A stretch of DNA of 64,000 nucleotides from Callaeas wilsoni. Taxonomy: Eukaryota > Chordata > Aves > Passeriformes > Callaeidae. The position numbers and the translations under genes were made by a program. Within the stretch, counting starts at the first letter, position 1. Every line of letters begins with the position of its first letter. The stretch is taken from NCBI GenBank assembly GCA_013398955.1, contig VWPU01012610.1:1-64000 (forward strand), in the 5' to 3' direction. The notes beneath the pieces are model-generated. The model saw only the letters and a list, made by a program, of their open reading frames with translations. It was not told the origin of the DNA and ran no database searches. Below are positions 51,722-64,000 of this stretch, piece by piece.

Positions 51722-52078
51722 AAGATGACAGAATTCAGGATCTGGAGGATAGCTGAGACAGTGAGCAGTAGAGTTAGGACTCAGCACATCAGGACAGTAG
51801 AATTTGGCTTATTTGGGTAATTGCTAAGTAAAACTCCCCAGCAAGGAGTCATCAAGCAGAAAGAGATGAGGCTGAATTGTTAAGGAAACCAGGAACAATC
51901 CACTGTGTCATGCAAGAAGGCCAGAATTTCACCAGCAGAACTGCCAGGCTATGACAGAAGCCTCTCCATGAACTAAAACAGAGAAGGGAGCATACAGGAG
52001 GAGGAAACAAGGCAACAGAACTGGCAAGGAAACCAGAAACAAGAATTACTGTTCAACTGGCTGGAAAGGAGATGAAAT
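51722..52078 (+). mobile_element. CR1 LINE, ORF2 middle part: left half of a CR1 interrupted by another
   Basis: Diverged CR1 ORF2 sequence. gacagaattcaggatctgga (51727) matches the end of the endonuclease region, and agaagcctctccatgaacta (51956) to caggaggaggaaacaaggca (near 51995) matches the segment between endonuclease and reverse transcriptase. The match stops near 52078, where the 5' end of a different CR1 fragment starts. The continuation of this copy appears at 52700. Many indels; no open frame. Confidence 0.65.
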
Positions 52079-52079
52079 G

Positions 52080-52670
52080 GAACTGCCCTCTATGTGAGAA
52101 AACATCTGGAATACTTGGAGCTCTGCCTTGGGATGGATCAGAAGCCAAACAACAGTTTCTGGGTCAAGATTAGCAGCCAAACTAACACAGTTTGGCCTTG
52201 TGGTGGATATCTACTGTAGATATCCTGACCAGAAAGAAAATGCAGATGAGACTGTCTTCCAACAATTGAAAGAAGTCTCATGTGCACAGGTCCTATTCCT
52301 CATGGGAGACTAACCACTGCTGAATCTGCCAGAAGAATGATACAGGAGGGCTCAGGAAATCTAGAAGACTTCAGCACACTGATGAGAGCTTCCTGATAAC
52401 TGAGAAGCTACAAGGGAACATGATCTGCTAGACCTTGTAGTTACAAGAAAAATTTTTTCTGAGGTAAGAAACTCAGAGGCAGCCTTAGCTGCAATGACTA
52501 AGAAATGGTAGAATTTAGGAATCTGAGAGGAGAGAAAACCAACAAAAAGCAGGATCACAGCCCTGGATTTCAGGAGAGCAGCTAAGGCTGCCTCTGACTT
52601 TCATCTCTCAAATTCTCTTTCAATCTCAATGAGACCTTTCCAACCTAAATGAGTCTTTGATTCTGTGAAG
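52080..52670 (+). mobile_element. CR1 LINE endonuclease fragment with 3' tail (internally deleted), nested in another CR1
   Basis: It starts in the CR1 ORF2 endonuclease: ctatgtgagaaaacatctgg (52090), then ggagctctgccttgggatgg. The frame at 52128-52313 retains LVVDIYCRYPDQ and VLFLMGD, which match the APE-type endonuclease of CR1 ORF2 (CYRPPDQ-like and LMGDFN-like motifs); a stop follows directly after LMGD. Homology runs to ggatttcaggagagcag (about 52585) and then jumps to the CR1 3' tail, gacctttccaacctaaatga (52632) and gattctgtgaag. Everything between the endonuclease and the tail is missing. Confidence 0.75.
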
Positions 52671-52699
52671 CATAAAAATATTGCTTCAAATCCTAGTTG

Positions 52700-53577
52700 C
52701 ACCTGACAGTAAAAAGATACAGGGCAACAAGAAAGGCTTCTCTAGTTACATTAATTGTAAAACAAAGATGCATACAACATGGGTCAAAAGGTAATTAGGA
52801 GTTCACTGATGATAATTTCAGAACTGCTGCCTGCCCTGGTGAAAAATGTGTGTCATCAGGGAGGTCTCTGGTGATATGAAAAACAACAAACATTATACCC
52901 ATCTCAGGGTCCAGCCAGGAAACTCAGAATTCAGCAGATGGGAAACTCAGGGATTAAGCAGAAGCTGAATACAAGCCACAAAATGCACTTTCATCATTTA
53001 AACTGTATACTATGTGACACTGGCAGGGGTATGGGCAGCAGGGAAATTATTACCCTGCCGTATTCTGTAGTGGTAAGGCTGCACTTAAAACAGTGTCATT
53101 TCCTTCCTGATACTGAGAAACTGAGAAGGATCCAGTGAAGAGCTATCAATGTGGTCGGGACCTTAAGCACATAACCTATCAGGAGAGACATGGGAACTTG
53201 CTTTGCTTCAGTTGACAAGGACAAAAGCCAAAGGAAAACCTCATCGCAGCCTTCAACTGTTCGGAGAGAAGATTCCAGTAAAATCACTCTCAGTAGTGGC
53301 AGATGAAATAATGAAGGGCAGCAACTACAAATTGCACACAGGGAGGGTCAGAGTAGATGCCAGGAAAGATTTCTGACTAACAGGGTAGTGCAGCACCCGA
53401 AGAGTCTGCCCACAGATGTGGAATTCCCATTCTTAAGGGTCCTCAAGATTTTCTAGAGAAAGCAGTATCTCAGCCTGAGACAAGATTGGTGACAGTCCTG
53501 CGCTCAGCGGGAGATTGGACTAGAAATTCCCAGAGGATTTTGCAACCAGCATGTCAGTAGTCTTCTAGTACTATGAC
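52700..53577 (+). mobile_element. CR1 LINE, reverse transcriptase to 3' end: right half of the interrupted CR1
   Basis: It resumes at gggcaacaagaaaggcttct (52722), which in CR1 lies just downstream of where the 51722-52078 piece stops. It then covers tgtagtggtaaggctgcact (53066), cctatcaggagagacatggg (near 53176), acctcatcgcagccttcaac (53239), agtctgcccacagatgtgga and the terminal ttgcaaccagcatgtcag region, ending near 53577. It is older and more diverged than the 11.2 kb copy. Confidence 0.75.
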
Positions 53578-54044
53578 AGTGTCACTAATACCCTTAGTGT
53601 TATCCACTCCAAGTGCAAAATGCCTCCGCCTTGACAGTCATTATCTAGGAGAAGTGTCATGATGTTCCTGTATCCCTGGTTTCCAAATATAGCACAAAAT
53701 GTGAGTATCCACCTGACCTATGATTTATGGGTTAAAATTCTGTAAAGCAGTCAGGGTGCCAAAAATATACAGGAAAAATATCTCTGCCCATGTAAGTCAC
53801 CATAATCATGACCATTTGACAGAACGCTGTTCAATCATAAGCCTAATGAACAATGAAACAAAGTTTTCCTGAGCATTTAGGAAAAAAAGTAATAGTTACA
53901 TACAAAGCTGCAAAGCAACCAACCAATCAAAAAAAAACCAAAAAACAAAACCACCAAAAATACCCACGCACACCAAAAAAACCCTAGTAAGGTATACACG
54001 AGTTTAAAGATCTGGCAGCAGCTATGTAATTACTGTTTCTATTC
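53578..54044. other. Intron 3, 53.6-54.0 kb: unique sequence and an A/C-rich low-complexity run
   Basis: The run at about 53915-53985 is made of A tracts broken by C and CC (caaccaaccaatc at its start). The rest is unrecognised. Confidence 0.6.
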
Positions 54045-54115
54045 CAGGTAGAGCCACTGACTCATCGCATGTCACTTTGACCTCCATCTGCTTCACTCGA
54101 AACTAAAGAGAATTG
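54045..54115 (+). mobile_element. Possible MIR-type fragment
   Basis: gcatgtcactttgacctcc (54067-54085) followed by tctgcttca, aaactaaagagaat and tgatatagta resembles the MIR order gcaagtcacttaacctct, cctcag, tgtaaaatgggg, gataatagta. Roughly 60-65% similar by eye, so uncertain. Confidence 0.4.
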
Positions 54116-56127
54116 ATATAGTAGAATGACAGCTGAGAACCAGGCAGGAGGAATCAAATAGATTTCAATCACCAGACCCATAGAAATAGAAATAACTCCT
54201 GCTCCTAAATGGGTAAAAAATAAATTTTATATATATATATATTAAGGCAGTAAAAAGAAAAAATCAGTTGCTGTTTTTATAAAGTTGGCTCAGCCTCATA
54301 CTAAGATATATGTATCTTCCCTCCTACATTGTTAAGCATCTTCTGAAGCCGAAGAGTCTAGCTATGGTTGGCTATCTTTACTTCTGATTTCTTACTTTTA
54401 AGTTTGGCTTAAGATAAGGCCTGCACAACGCAGAATTAAGGTTTGTGGGGATTTTCTTTTAGTTCACATGATCAGCTAGTTTGTCCTGTGACTCCAATTC
54501 ATTTTTACATTGCTGATGTTCACTTTCTTGTGTTTTCTTTAACTTTCTGTCCAGTTCCTATGAGATTTCTGGTACTGTTAGTGCTTATACAATAGGTCTC
54601 AAGACAAAAGTCAACAAACCTGTCCCATCTGCTCCTAAGATTGCAGTTGGTTCAGCTTCACCTGCAGCACTGTGCCCTGACACCCCAAGGAATTCTACTG
54701 AGCTCTTAGCACTGTGTCGTCCTCCTTAGACATTCAGTGCACTCCGTAATGTTCTCATAGTTCAACCCTGCTGAGCTAGGTGGAAATTATGAAGAAAAAA
54801 ATAATCAAGTGCTTCAGCGACAACCATTGTTAGAAAACAGGCTGCTTTCCAATTATCTTGCTTATAGGTAGCAAGGGAAGTGGGGCTTAATTAATTCTTC
54901 ACTCTTCCACAATGTTTTGCCTTAATGGGAACTCGAAAGTGCTGCACCCTCCCAACTATCTTTGGCTTAGCTTGCTTTAGTCCTCACATCACATTCCATG
55001 TGATAGACCCTCAGAGCTGATCTATGCACAACTGAAGAGTCAGTCCTCCAGTCAGTAAGGAGCCATCTCCATATAGTCCACACAAGAAGATGGGAAGTAC
55101 AGTTTTCACCCAAATGCCCAGTCCTACTCCTTTGTGTTGATGCTTCATCTCCAAGCTGGACCAAATGTTTTGGAATGTCAGTTAAAGCTTAAAATTTTTT
55201 TACCTTGGAGTGCTTTCTCCACCTGTTTGCAGGGAGGATGAGGACAGCACTTCCTGAACACAAGGTCACAGTCCGCAAATATCATTCCACCATTCCCTTT
55301 CATGCCTGCATATGAACAGACAAGTTTTTGTTGAACTCAGAGGAGAAGGATGCTAAAATATTCTGGACTTCAGCAGAAAGCAGCATATAATACCTAGAAT
55401 AACTTTCCACTGTAGATGTCAATACTTGGTCTTGAGCATTAACTGGAGTCCTCAGACACAGACAGGTATGGGCCACCTGGACAAGCTGGGTTTGTTTGGG
55501 AGGTTTTAGCAAAAACTTGTTTTTAGCTGTGTCACAGAGAGAAATGTCTGAGAGAAAACATGTTTTTCTCTTACTGCTGTCTACATTTGCTCTTAAAAGA
55601 TGTATGTAGGCTTTTATTAACATATGTTTGTCTGCGGACTGCTTGGCAGTAAGAAACTTTTCTGTTCCTTTGTTTTCTCTTCAGTTGTTCTTTCTTAAAG
55701 CCCATATGCCCTCACTGGAGCCAAAGTATTGAGGACACAGGTATTTGCTGCCTGTAAAAAATACATGAACACATTGAATTTAATTACTGTACATGCCACT
55801 ACACTTTTATTTCTTTACTCCAGAATTCTTTACAGTGACATCTTACTTAAGTGTATATATCTCCTGTGCCATATTTTTCCTGTTCTCCACCCCTTCCCTC
55901 ATGCATCTCTATGACAGTATTACCTTCTATACAAAAAAAAAAGACTAGCAGCTTCCAATGCAAAATCAAATAGCATGGGAATACATACCATTTCTTGTTT
56001 CCTACTAAAAGCAGTTCATTGATCTTTCCAGGAATATGAATCATACCTTGGTCATGTTCTGATTCTCTTGTTGGCAACTAACATAGCCACTTAAGAGAGA
56101 CATGGTGTTATTTGAAAGTCCCACCAA
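54116..56127. other. Intron 3, 54.1-56.1 kb: short TA run, otherwise nothing recognised
   Basis: Includes an uninterrupted 15-base TA run at 54228-54242. Open frames of up to 107 codons (55300-55623, minus) lack any recognisable feature. Confidence 0.5.
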
Positions 56128-56562
56128 GGCCCCTCTTCTCCAGATTAAACAACTCCAGTTCCCTCAGCTGCTCCTCATATGACTTGCACTCCAGACCTTT
56201 CAACAGCTTTGTTGCCCTTCTCTAGAAACGCTCCAGCACCTCAACGTCTTTCTTGTAAGTGAGGGGCTTAAAACTGAACACAGCACTCAAGGTGCAGCCT
56301 CACTAGTGGTGAGTACAGGGAATTATCACTGTCCTGATCCTGCTGGCCACACTATTCCTGATACAGGCCAGGATGCCATTGGCCATCTTGGCCACCTGGG
56401 CACAGCTGGCTCATGTTCAGCTGCTGTCAGCCAGCACGCCCGGGTCCTTTTCTGCTGGGCCATTTTCCAGCCACTCTGCCCCCAGCCTGTAGCACTGCCT
56501 GGGGCTGTGTAACCAAAGCACAGGACCTGGCACTTGGCCTAGCAAGACCTCACACAACTTTT
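56128..56562 (-). mobile_element. CR1 LINE internal fragment, minus strand, lacking its 3' end
   Basis: Reverse-complement CR1 landmarks are ggcccctcttctccagatta (56129), ccagttccctcagctgctcc (56155), ttgcccttctctagaaacgc (near 56212), the run with gcactcaaggtgcagcctca (near 56284), gccatcttggccacctgggc (near 56381) and the right-hand caggacctggcacttggcct (56521). The left edge stops before the tail region that should lie there, so the copy lost its 3' end after insertion. Confidence 0.9.
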
Positions 56563-59500
56563 TCTCCTACAGAAGTCTCACATCTACAAATGATCTGTAA
56601 TTTTCTGATGGAAAACATGATTTCTGCAAAACTGAAGTTTGCTGTGTGAAAATTCAGATCCTGTTAAAGAGCACCAAACAGCTTCTGTATGGAAAATAGA
56701 AGGCTTTTATCCTATTGTCCTGGAGTCAGTGTAGCTTTCTCTTCCATGTTCCATGTCAGAAGTGTAGTTCATAGGAACCATATACAATGAATCCCACATT
56801 ATATTCTACTGTACCAAACTGGTAAACCATGGAGTAGAAATTACCAGCAAATCCAAGTTCTTCAGCTATTTTAAAGTATCTCTTCTGGTTTCAGAGATCT
56901 ACAGAGGTTCAACTGAAAACAAAAAAAACATTTTTGCCCTTACGTTATCTATACATATTGCACCAAAAAAAGAATATGGAATTAAAAAAATAGAAATAAA
57001 AAAGGAATTAGCGTTGTATGGTAACTCTTCAGTCTTTTCCTTACTGGAATTATACGTTGTTCATCTGACCTCAAATACAGTATGCTTCAATGGTCCATTC
57101 CATTTCTTTACTGAGAAATTTATATTCCTCAAATGAACTGTGAGGCTTGGTGCCAGTATTTATCTGTGAGGCTGTTTAAATTCAGATTACAAAATAGCTT
57201 GCAATTTTGAGTCAAATAGACTAGTTTCTCTTACCTACATTTTCACAGAATCTGTCATGTAGAACTAGCATGTATTTGTCTTAGCAACCTAATGCACCTT
57301 ATTAAAGCACTGATACAGATTTACTTATACTACACATCTACATACACACATTTACAAATTTCCAGTTTGATACAAACAAATAAGAAATTTGCACAATTAC
57401 TATGAAAGAGAAAAAAATCTCATTATAACAAATCAAAATTTTTCACATAGAAAATGGAAACTAGACCAGATACACATCAAAACAGCTTTATCATTGGTGT
57501 GCAAACATTTACTACTCTAAAGGTTCACTATGCTCTGAAAATGTAAGGAGGCACTTTTGTTAAACAGCACTGTTAAATCTACTGAAATATCATGATTTTT
57601 CAGCAGAATTACAGATTTTTTTAATTATGGAAAGTACTGTCCAGCAAAAAAATGTTCAGTGTGTTTCTATAAAATGTTAATTATTTTTAAGAACAAATCA
57701 TTTGAAAGAACAGTTAGCTGCAGAAACAGATTCTCTTTTTTAATTTTACATTGAGCCTTGCTTTTTTAACTCATGAATAGAAATTTTTAAATATGAAATT
57801 GTGATTTATTTTCATATCAAGACTGATGCTTCAGATCTTGGGAAGCTTTCATAAAAAGCTAAAAAAATTCCACAGCCAATTACCACTACAGATGTGACAG
57901 ATTCAGAAATTATTCATATACTCCAGAGCTTGGAAGCACAAAATCCCCAGCAAATTTTACAGGGTAGAAGTCAAATAGTCATTAAATCCTCACTTCACTC
58001 ACACCACTTTACAATATAAAAAATAATACAAGAACCTCCAAGATGTGGCTAGCCATGTGGCTTGCCAGCATTTTATACTTTGCTGATGAGGGATAAGAAA
58101 GGTAAGGCTGTATTCCATTAAAAGACAATTAGAAAGTTTATAAAATTTGTGTTATTATAGCACAGCTATAATTTGCTTTTCATTAAAACAGTGTTTGACT
58201 ATGCTTTTAAAAATACGAACTTAACGCAGGAGGGTCTCTCACAATCATGACATCAGACTATTTTTCTTATTAAAATACTGAATGAGTAATACCCCCACGT
58301 ACTGAGGAATGGGAAAAAAATAGATAATTTGCTAAGTTAAGAAACACTGAGATTCCTTTATGATGAAGCTCAGATATTATTTTCCTCATTAACTCTTGCT
58401 GGCTTGCCATGTACTTCTCCACAGTATAGTGCAATTGCAGACCAGAGGATGACTCTCTCTGCTGTGGTGCTGCTAGCAGCAGTATTTTGTATAAAGCACA
58501 GTGGGATGAAACAAAATTTCTTTGCAGACTATGATGCTAAAAATAGCAACTCAAATTCTTCTAGTAGTCATAGCCAAGAAACAGAATTTCTTTTACTTTC
58601 ACTTGATCACATCCTCTTAAGATCTCTTGTAGCTTACCATGCCTATTTTTCTCTTGATTTAGCTTTGAGAACCATTACACAGACATCACTCTCAGTTGTT
58701 TGGTTTTTTGTAGGACAGCATAACAATTCCACAAAAGCAGCTTTAAGGCCTAGCGAAAATGTAAAGAAAAGCAAGAAGGAAAAAAGATAATTGTGTAGAT
58801 TTGGGATTTCTGTTCCATCTGTGCTGCAGACTGCATAGACTCTGCTGGATCAGGCAGAAGATACCAGGTGCAGCACTGAGGATTCAAATTTTATCCATCA
58901 TCGATGAAAGCTTTTCTTCCCAAAGGGCCTTGAAATAGAACAGGTTAGGAAACAGATGAAACCAGAATAGTGGTGGGGGCTTTAGGGGTATTTGTGGTGT
59001 TGGGTGGAGGAGTTTGTTTTGGTTTTTTCTTGTTTGGTTGATTTTTTTGTTGTTGTTTTAATTTTCATTTTCTCTCATCCAATTCCCAACTGGTCTTTGT
59101 TCCTCTTTGTAAGAGGAACTAAAGACAAACTTCTCTTTAAGTGGTGCTTCTAACCCACCTCTGTTCAAGTTGTACATTTAAAAACTTCCCTCCTTGGTGT
59201 TCATGCTCCTCTGTACCACTATTTAAATTAAATCACCTACTCAGCAAAGCACAGCATATACCTCACTGCATTACTTTGTAGTTCCAGGCTTGACCAGCAT
59301 GGTCTGAAAAGCAAAGATGTCCTGACCCCCTGCTAGAGACCCCGGCCAGCAAAAAAACTGAACAAACCTTCAGCATACAACCTCCTGTGTCTGTTGTGGG
59401 TAGCAACCAAATTGCAGGCCTGAAAAAGGGCATATCTATGAAATCCTTGCAAATCTGGGGTCTGTGCTCACAGTGGATGTAATTGTCCTATTGTATATAA

Positions 59501-60802
59501 CCACTGATCAGCAATCATATTTCATCCATACAGAAAAAGAAACAATAAAGCCTACATGCCCAGGGCAAGGAAGAACAGTATTTTTATTAACAACTTTCAC
59601 TGGTAAGTCTGTATTATAGCTCTGTTGGACGCGACATTTCAGGTAGAAAGTCTTTTTGAAAGGTAACAACTCTACTTTGATTTCACAGCAATGATACAGT
59701 CTTAAGAAGCTGCTAAAGAGAAAGTGCAAATTGTATCAGACAGCTTTTATGCTGTTTCTTCAAAAATTAGAGTTCACACTAGGGTTTGTGACAATGACAG
59801 AGGTAAGGTTTTCTATCACATAAAAGAAAATCTTACTCCTGACCAATTTTTTCAGTAATAGCTATGATTTTGATGCACTTCTACCATAAGAAATGTGTGA
59901 CAAAGTGACCTGTCACTTGAAAACAGGGCTGGGGGAGGAGATGAGGAAGAGAAAACTAATAGTCCAAATACTGCTGTTCTAATCATCTTTTAAGAACTCT
60001 GTGAACTACAAAGTACATGGGCTTTTCCACTTGAAAAAACTGACTACCTTTAAAATCACCAATTTCCCAGAAAGACATATACAATAGAGTAAATCAGACC
60101 ACAAGCCTTTAGAGCAATTTCTTTTTAGACGAAGTGAAAGCTGAAAGGCTGCATAAATGGTAATTCACTGAAGTTATAACATGATAGCCAAGAAAAAGTG
60201 TTGATTTTCTATACAGTAAAATCCAATTGGCAAGGACAGAAAGCATCACATTTCTCAGGCTGAGGTGAGATATGCCTGGCTGTCTGAAGTCATTGCATCT
60301 GGCAACTCCACCCAAGGCGGAATGGGAAGTTATCCATTATGCTCTGAAGTTGTATTTGCTCTTTCTGAGAAGGGCTAGGCCTTTCTGGATTGTGGGGGGA
60401 ATCTTTCAGGATGAGGGGAGGGAATATCAGAAGAATATCCTCCGTGCTATGCAATGCTGTTTGGTTGAGGTCAGCTAAACACTGCTCTTTTCACATTAAA
60501 AAAAAAAAATTTAGAAACCAAGTTTGATCCACAGACTGGAGATCCAAATGTGCCATCTGTTCTGTCAGGTTCAAGAGATTTTGAAAGCCTGGTGCAGTCA
60601 CTGCCACTGGTGAGTAGTGTCACGTTTGACACTAATATGAGCAAGCCAAGAATCATGATCATGCCTAATGGCAACAATGCCTTGATGATCCTTACATTTC
60701 CTATTGCTGCTGATACTCAGTTACTGAGATTCATCCAAAAATAAACTTCTGGTCAGTTAATCAGTATGAAAATACGAAAAGCCTTTCTTGTTTCTTCCCT
60801 AG
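56563..60802. other. Intron 3, last part: AT-rich unique sequence up to the exon 4 acceptor
   Basis: No repeat family is recognised. There is a T/G-rich run at about 58990-59065 and an A run at 60499-60510. A 128-codon open frame at 58404-58790 starts at TTG. The last 20 bases are the polypyrimidine tract of the exon 4 acceptor. Confidence 0.55.
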
Positions 60803-62437
<1,635 letters not shown>

Positions 62438-62536
62438 CTTTTCTTTTCTTTTCTTTTCTTTTCTTTTCTTTTCTTTTCTTTTCTTTTCTTTTCTTTTCTT
62501 TTCTTTTCTTTTCTTTTCTTTTCTTTTCTTTTTTTT

Positions 62537-62569
<33 letters not shown>

Positions 62570-62575
62570 CTTTTC
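62438..62575. repeat. Pentanucleotide (CTTTT)n array ending in a long T run
   Basis: About 18-19 perfect CTTTT units from 62438 to 62530 pass into an almost pure T tract to 62569, then cttttc and one undetermined base (n) at 62576. It makes a long polypyrimidine strand in the sense orientation. The n shows that the assembly was unsure here, so the true length may differ. Confidence 0.97.
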
Positions 62576-62576
62576 N

Positions 62577-63179
62577 TGATTGGTTTGGTTTGGTTCGGTG
62601 TTTGTTGGGTTTTGCTTGTTTTTTTGTTTTTAAGGCCAGAAACTAAATTTAGTTCTATTCTAGAATTTGCACAGCGGCAAGAACGTGCATTAGAGCCAAG
62701 CACTCCCTCAGAAGCAGTTGTATACACCATATGAACTACACCTTGGAGTGTATGCCGTGGATGTGCTCCCACACACATGCCATACATCGGGTACCAATAA
62801 CAGCCTTCTGCAGAAATAGCAAAAGAAGCTGTGACACATCTGGTGACCCTGCTACAAGCCCTGTCACATGTTTCATCCACAAAACAGCAGCATGGCTGAG
62901 AAGCTGCGGCCTTGCCTGAGCATAATGCCCATGCTCTTTCTCTCACAGGTGCTCAGGCAAACCCCCATTGCAACAGCAAAGATGGTCTCCTTCTCACAAC
63001 GAGGTTGTTAGTTTGAATATGATTGAATAACCATTTACATCTGAATAGTTAAGCAGCAGTGCTGCAACTCTGCAACAGCTGCAGCTCTGCACATTAATAC
63101 CCCATTCAATACCTCACTGCTCGTGTAGGAAAACAAATGACAAAACAAGGCAGAAAATCCCACACTAATATAAAGGGCA
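62577..63179. other. Intron 4: T/G-rich run, then unique sequence
   Basis: Bases 62580-62635 are T/G-rich low complexity continuing from the microsatellite. The remainder shows nothing recognisable. Confidence 0.55.
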
Positions 63180-63540
63180 CTCTATATTCCACTCACTTGC
63201 AGTCGGGTACTGTGCAATTCCCTTCTCCTCCCTCGCCCGTGCCTCATGCCCTTAATGCACACTGCCACAGGAGCAACCTCCGACTCTCCCGCGCTTCTGG
63301 GCTTCCCCACCTTCTGCCTCAGAGAAGGCAGCAGGGTGTCAGGGTGCAGCAGGGCCAGGTATTGCCAGATGGGCCCGCGCACACGGACAGCGCTGCCATC
63401 ACCAGCCGCATGCAGAAGGAGATGCTGAGCTGTCAGGTCTTTTTCCCAGCTCAAGCTGGCGCACCATGTTTTCTCCAAGGACAAGGCAGCTGTTCAGACA
63501 CATCTAGTGAACAGACTTTGGCCTGCGGTTGCCAGTGAAA
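63180..63540. other. Intron 4: GC-rich patch with open frames on both strands
   Basis: A local rise in GC and CpG (for example gggcccgcgcacacggacag near 63371) within AT-rich intron. Frames are open on both strands (plus 63137-63538, minus 63182-63484), as GC-rich DNA often gives. Neither matches the expected exon 5 or any family I know. It could be an unrecognised old repeat, a regulatory patch or chance. Confidence 0.4.
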
Positions 63541-64000
63541 ACACATGTAGTGTCCCCATCCCACAAGAAAGACCTAACCAAAGATAAAAATAACAAATGA
63601 GCGGAAGAAGAAATGAAGTTAAGATACATTAAAAAATTTTTCATACAACAGACGGCAATTATTGCAATAAACTTGCATCTGTTATGAGCGGGAACTTTCC
63701 TCATGGTAATAAATATGCTTCTGTCAGCTTATAGGTTACCTTTAGCTCACGTAAGCATCAATTTTTTCATATTCCAGATAACATATATGCCTCATAAGAA
63801 ACAAAACATGACAAAACACTGCAGAAAATGTTTTTAGGTAAAATTCAGCATTGCCTGTTAGAAATTTGAGCACAGTTCCAATCGAGTCTCACAAGTAGAA
63901 AAGAAACTTTGTGGCATATTACCTTGATTTAGCATCTGTGCAGTAGAGAGCGTGAAGATAGTATCACCAAATCTGTCACATGAATTGCGACCTGTGAGTT
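63541..64000. other. Intron 4, to the window edge: no recognisable feature
   Basis: AT-rich unique sequence running off the window. Confidence 0.55.

Larger units (their letters stand above)
372..60802 (+). other. Intron 3 (60,431 bp, phase 0)
   Basis: The intron begins gtgagt after exon 3 and ends with a pyrimidine-rich tract and ccctag before exon 4. A very long intron at this position is a feature of the GABRB genes. It contains all the CR1 copies, the solo LTR and most of the simple repeats listed below. No second gene is supported on either strand. Confidence 0.93.

Noticed and set aside
58404..58790. 128-codon open frame near exon 4, plus strand
   Set aside because: Begins at TTG. The Asn/Ser run is low complexity and there is no resemblance to a receptor exon.
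63361..63460. Possible exon 5 of the GABA-A receptor gene in the GC-rich patch
   Set aside because: No frame gives the expected segment with ITTTAAC and the first Cys-loop cysteine, and no 83-bp segment with proper splice sites fits.

Overview
The window is vertebrate nuclear DNA, almost certainly from a bird. It holds the 5' half of one plus-strand gene for a GABA-A receptor beta subunit, best matched to GABRB1. Evidence for a bird is the set of CR1 LINE copies on both strands (the dominant avian retrotransposon), a solo LTR of a type I recognise from avian endogenous retroviruses, very low overall repeat content, and a GC-rich 5' end with introns under 100 bp. A non-avian reptile is less likely.

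Layout: the end of exon 1 (signal peptide, 1-44), exon 2 (135-226, 92 bp) and exon 3 (304-371, 68 bp) lie in a CpG-rich stretch at the left edge. A 60.4 kb phase-0 intron follows (372-60802). Exon 4 (60803-61023, 221 bp) carries binding loops D and A. Intron 4 then runs past the right edge. All three complete boundaries are GT-AG, and the 92/68/221 bp exon sizes are those of the GABRB family. The joined exons encode the signal-peptide end and about 130 residues of the extracellular domain. The start codon, promoter, Cys-loop and membrane segments are outside the window.

The large intron contains about 4.3 kb of CR1 in six places: 11.2, 33.1, 43.0, 45.5, 51.7-53.6 (one CR1 nested in another) and 56.1 kb. 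It also holds one solo LTR (44.1-44.7 kb), one clear and two doubtful MIR-type SINE relics, and a few microsatellites, small tandem duplications and low-complexity tracts. No other gene, RNA gene or CRISPR array is supported. The longer chance ORFs either start at non-ATG codons or lie inside repeats.

I found no new biological system. The points most worth a second look are: a Gln codon where vertebrate beta subunits have Leu99 in the GABA-binding loop A; a 51-nt, phase-0, stop-free exon-like segment in intron 3 (9901-9951); an antisense exon-like ORF (31068-31240); the nested CR1; and an old MIR-type relic.
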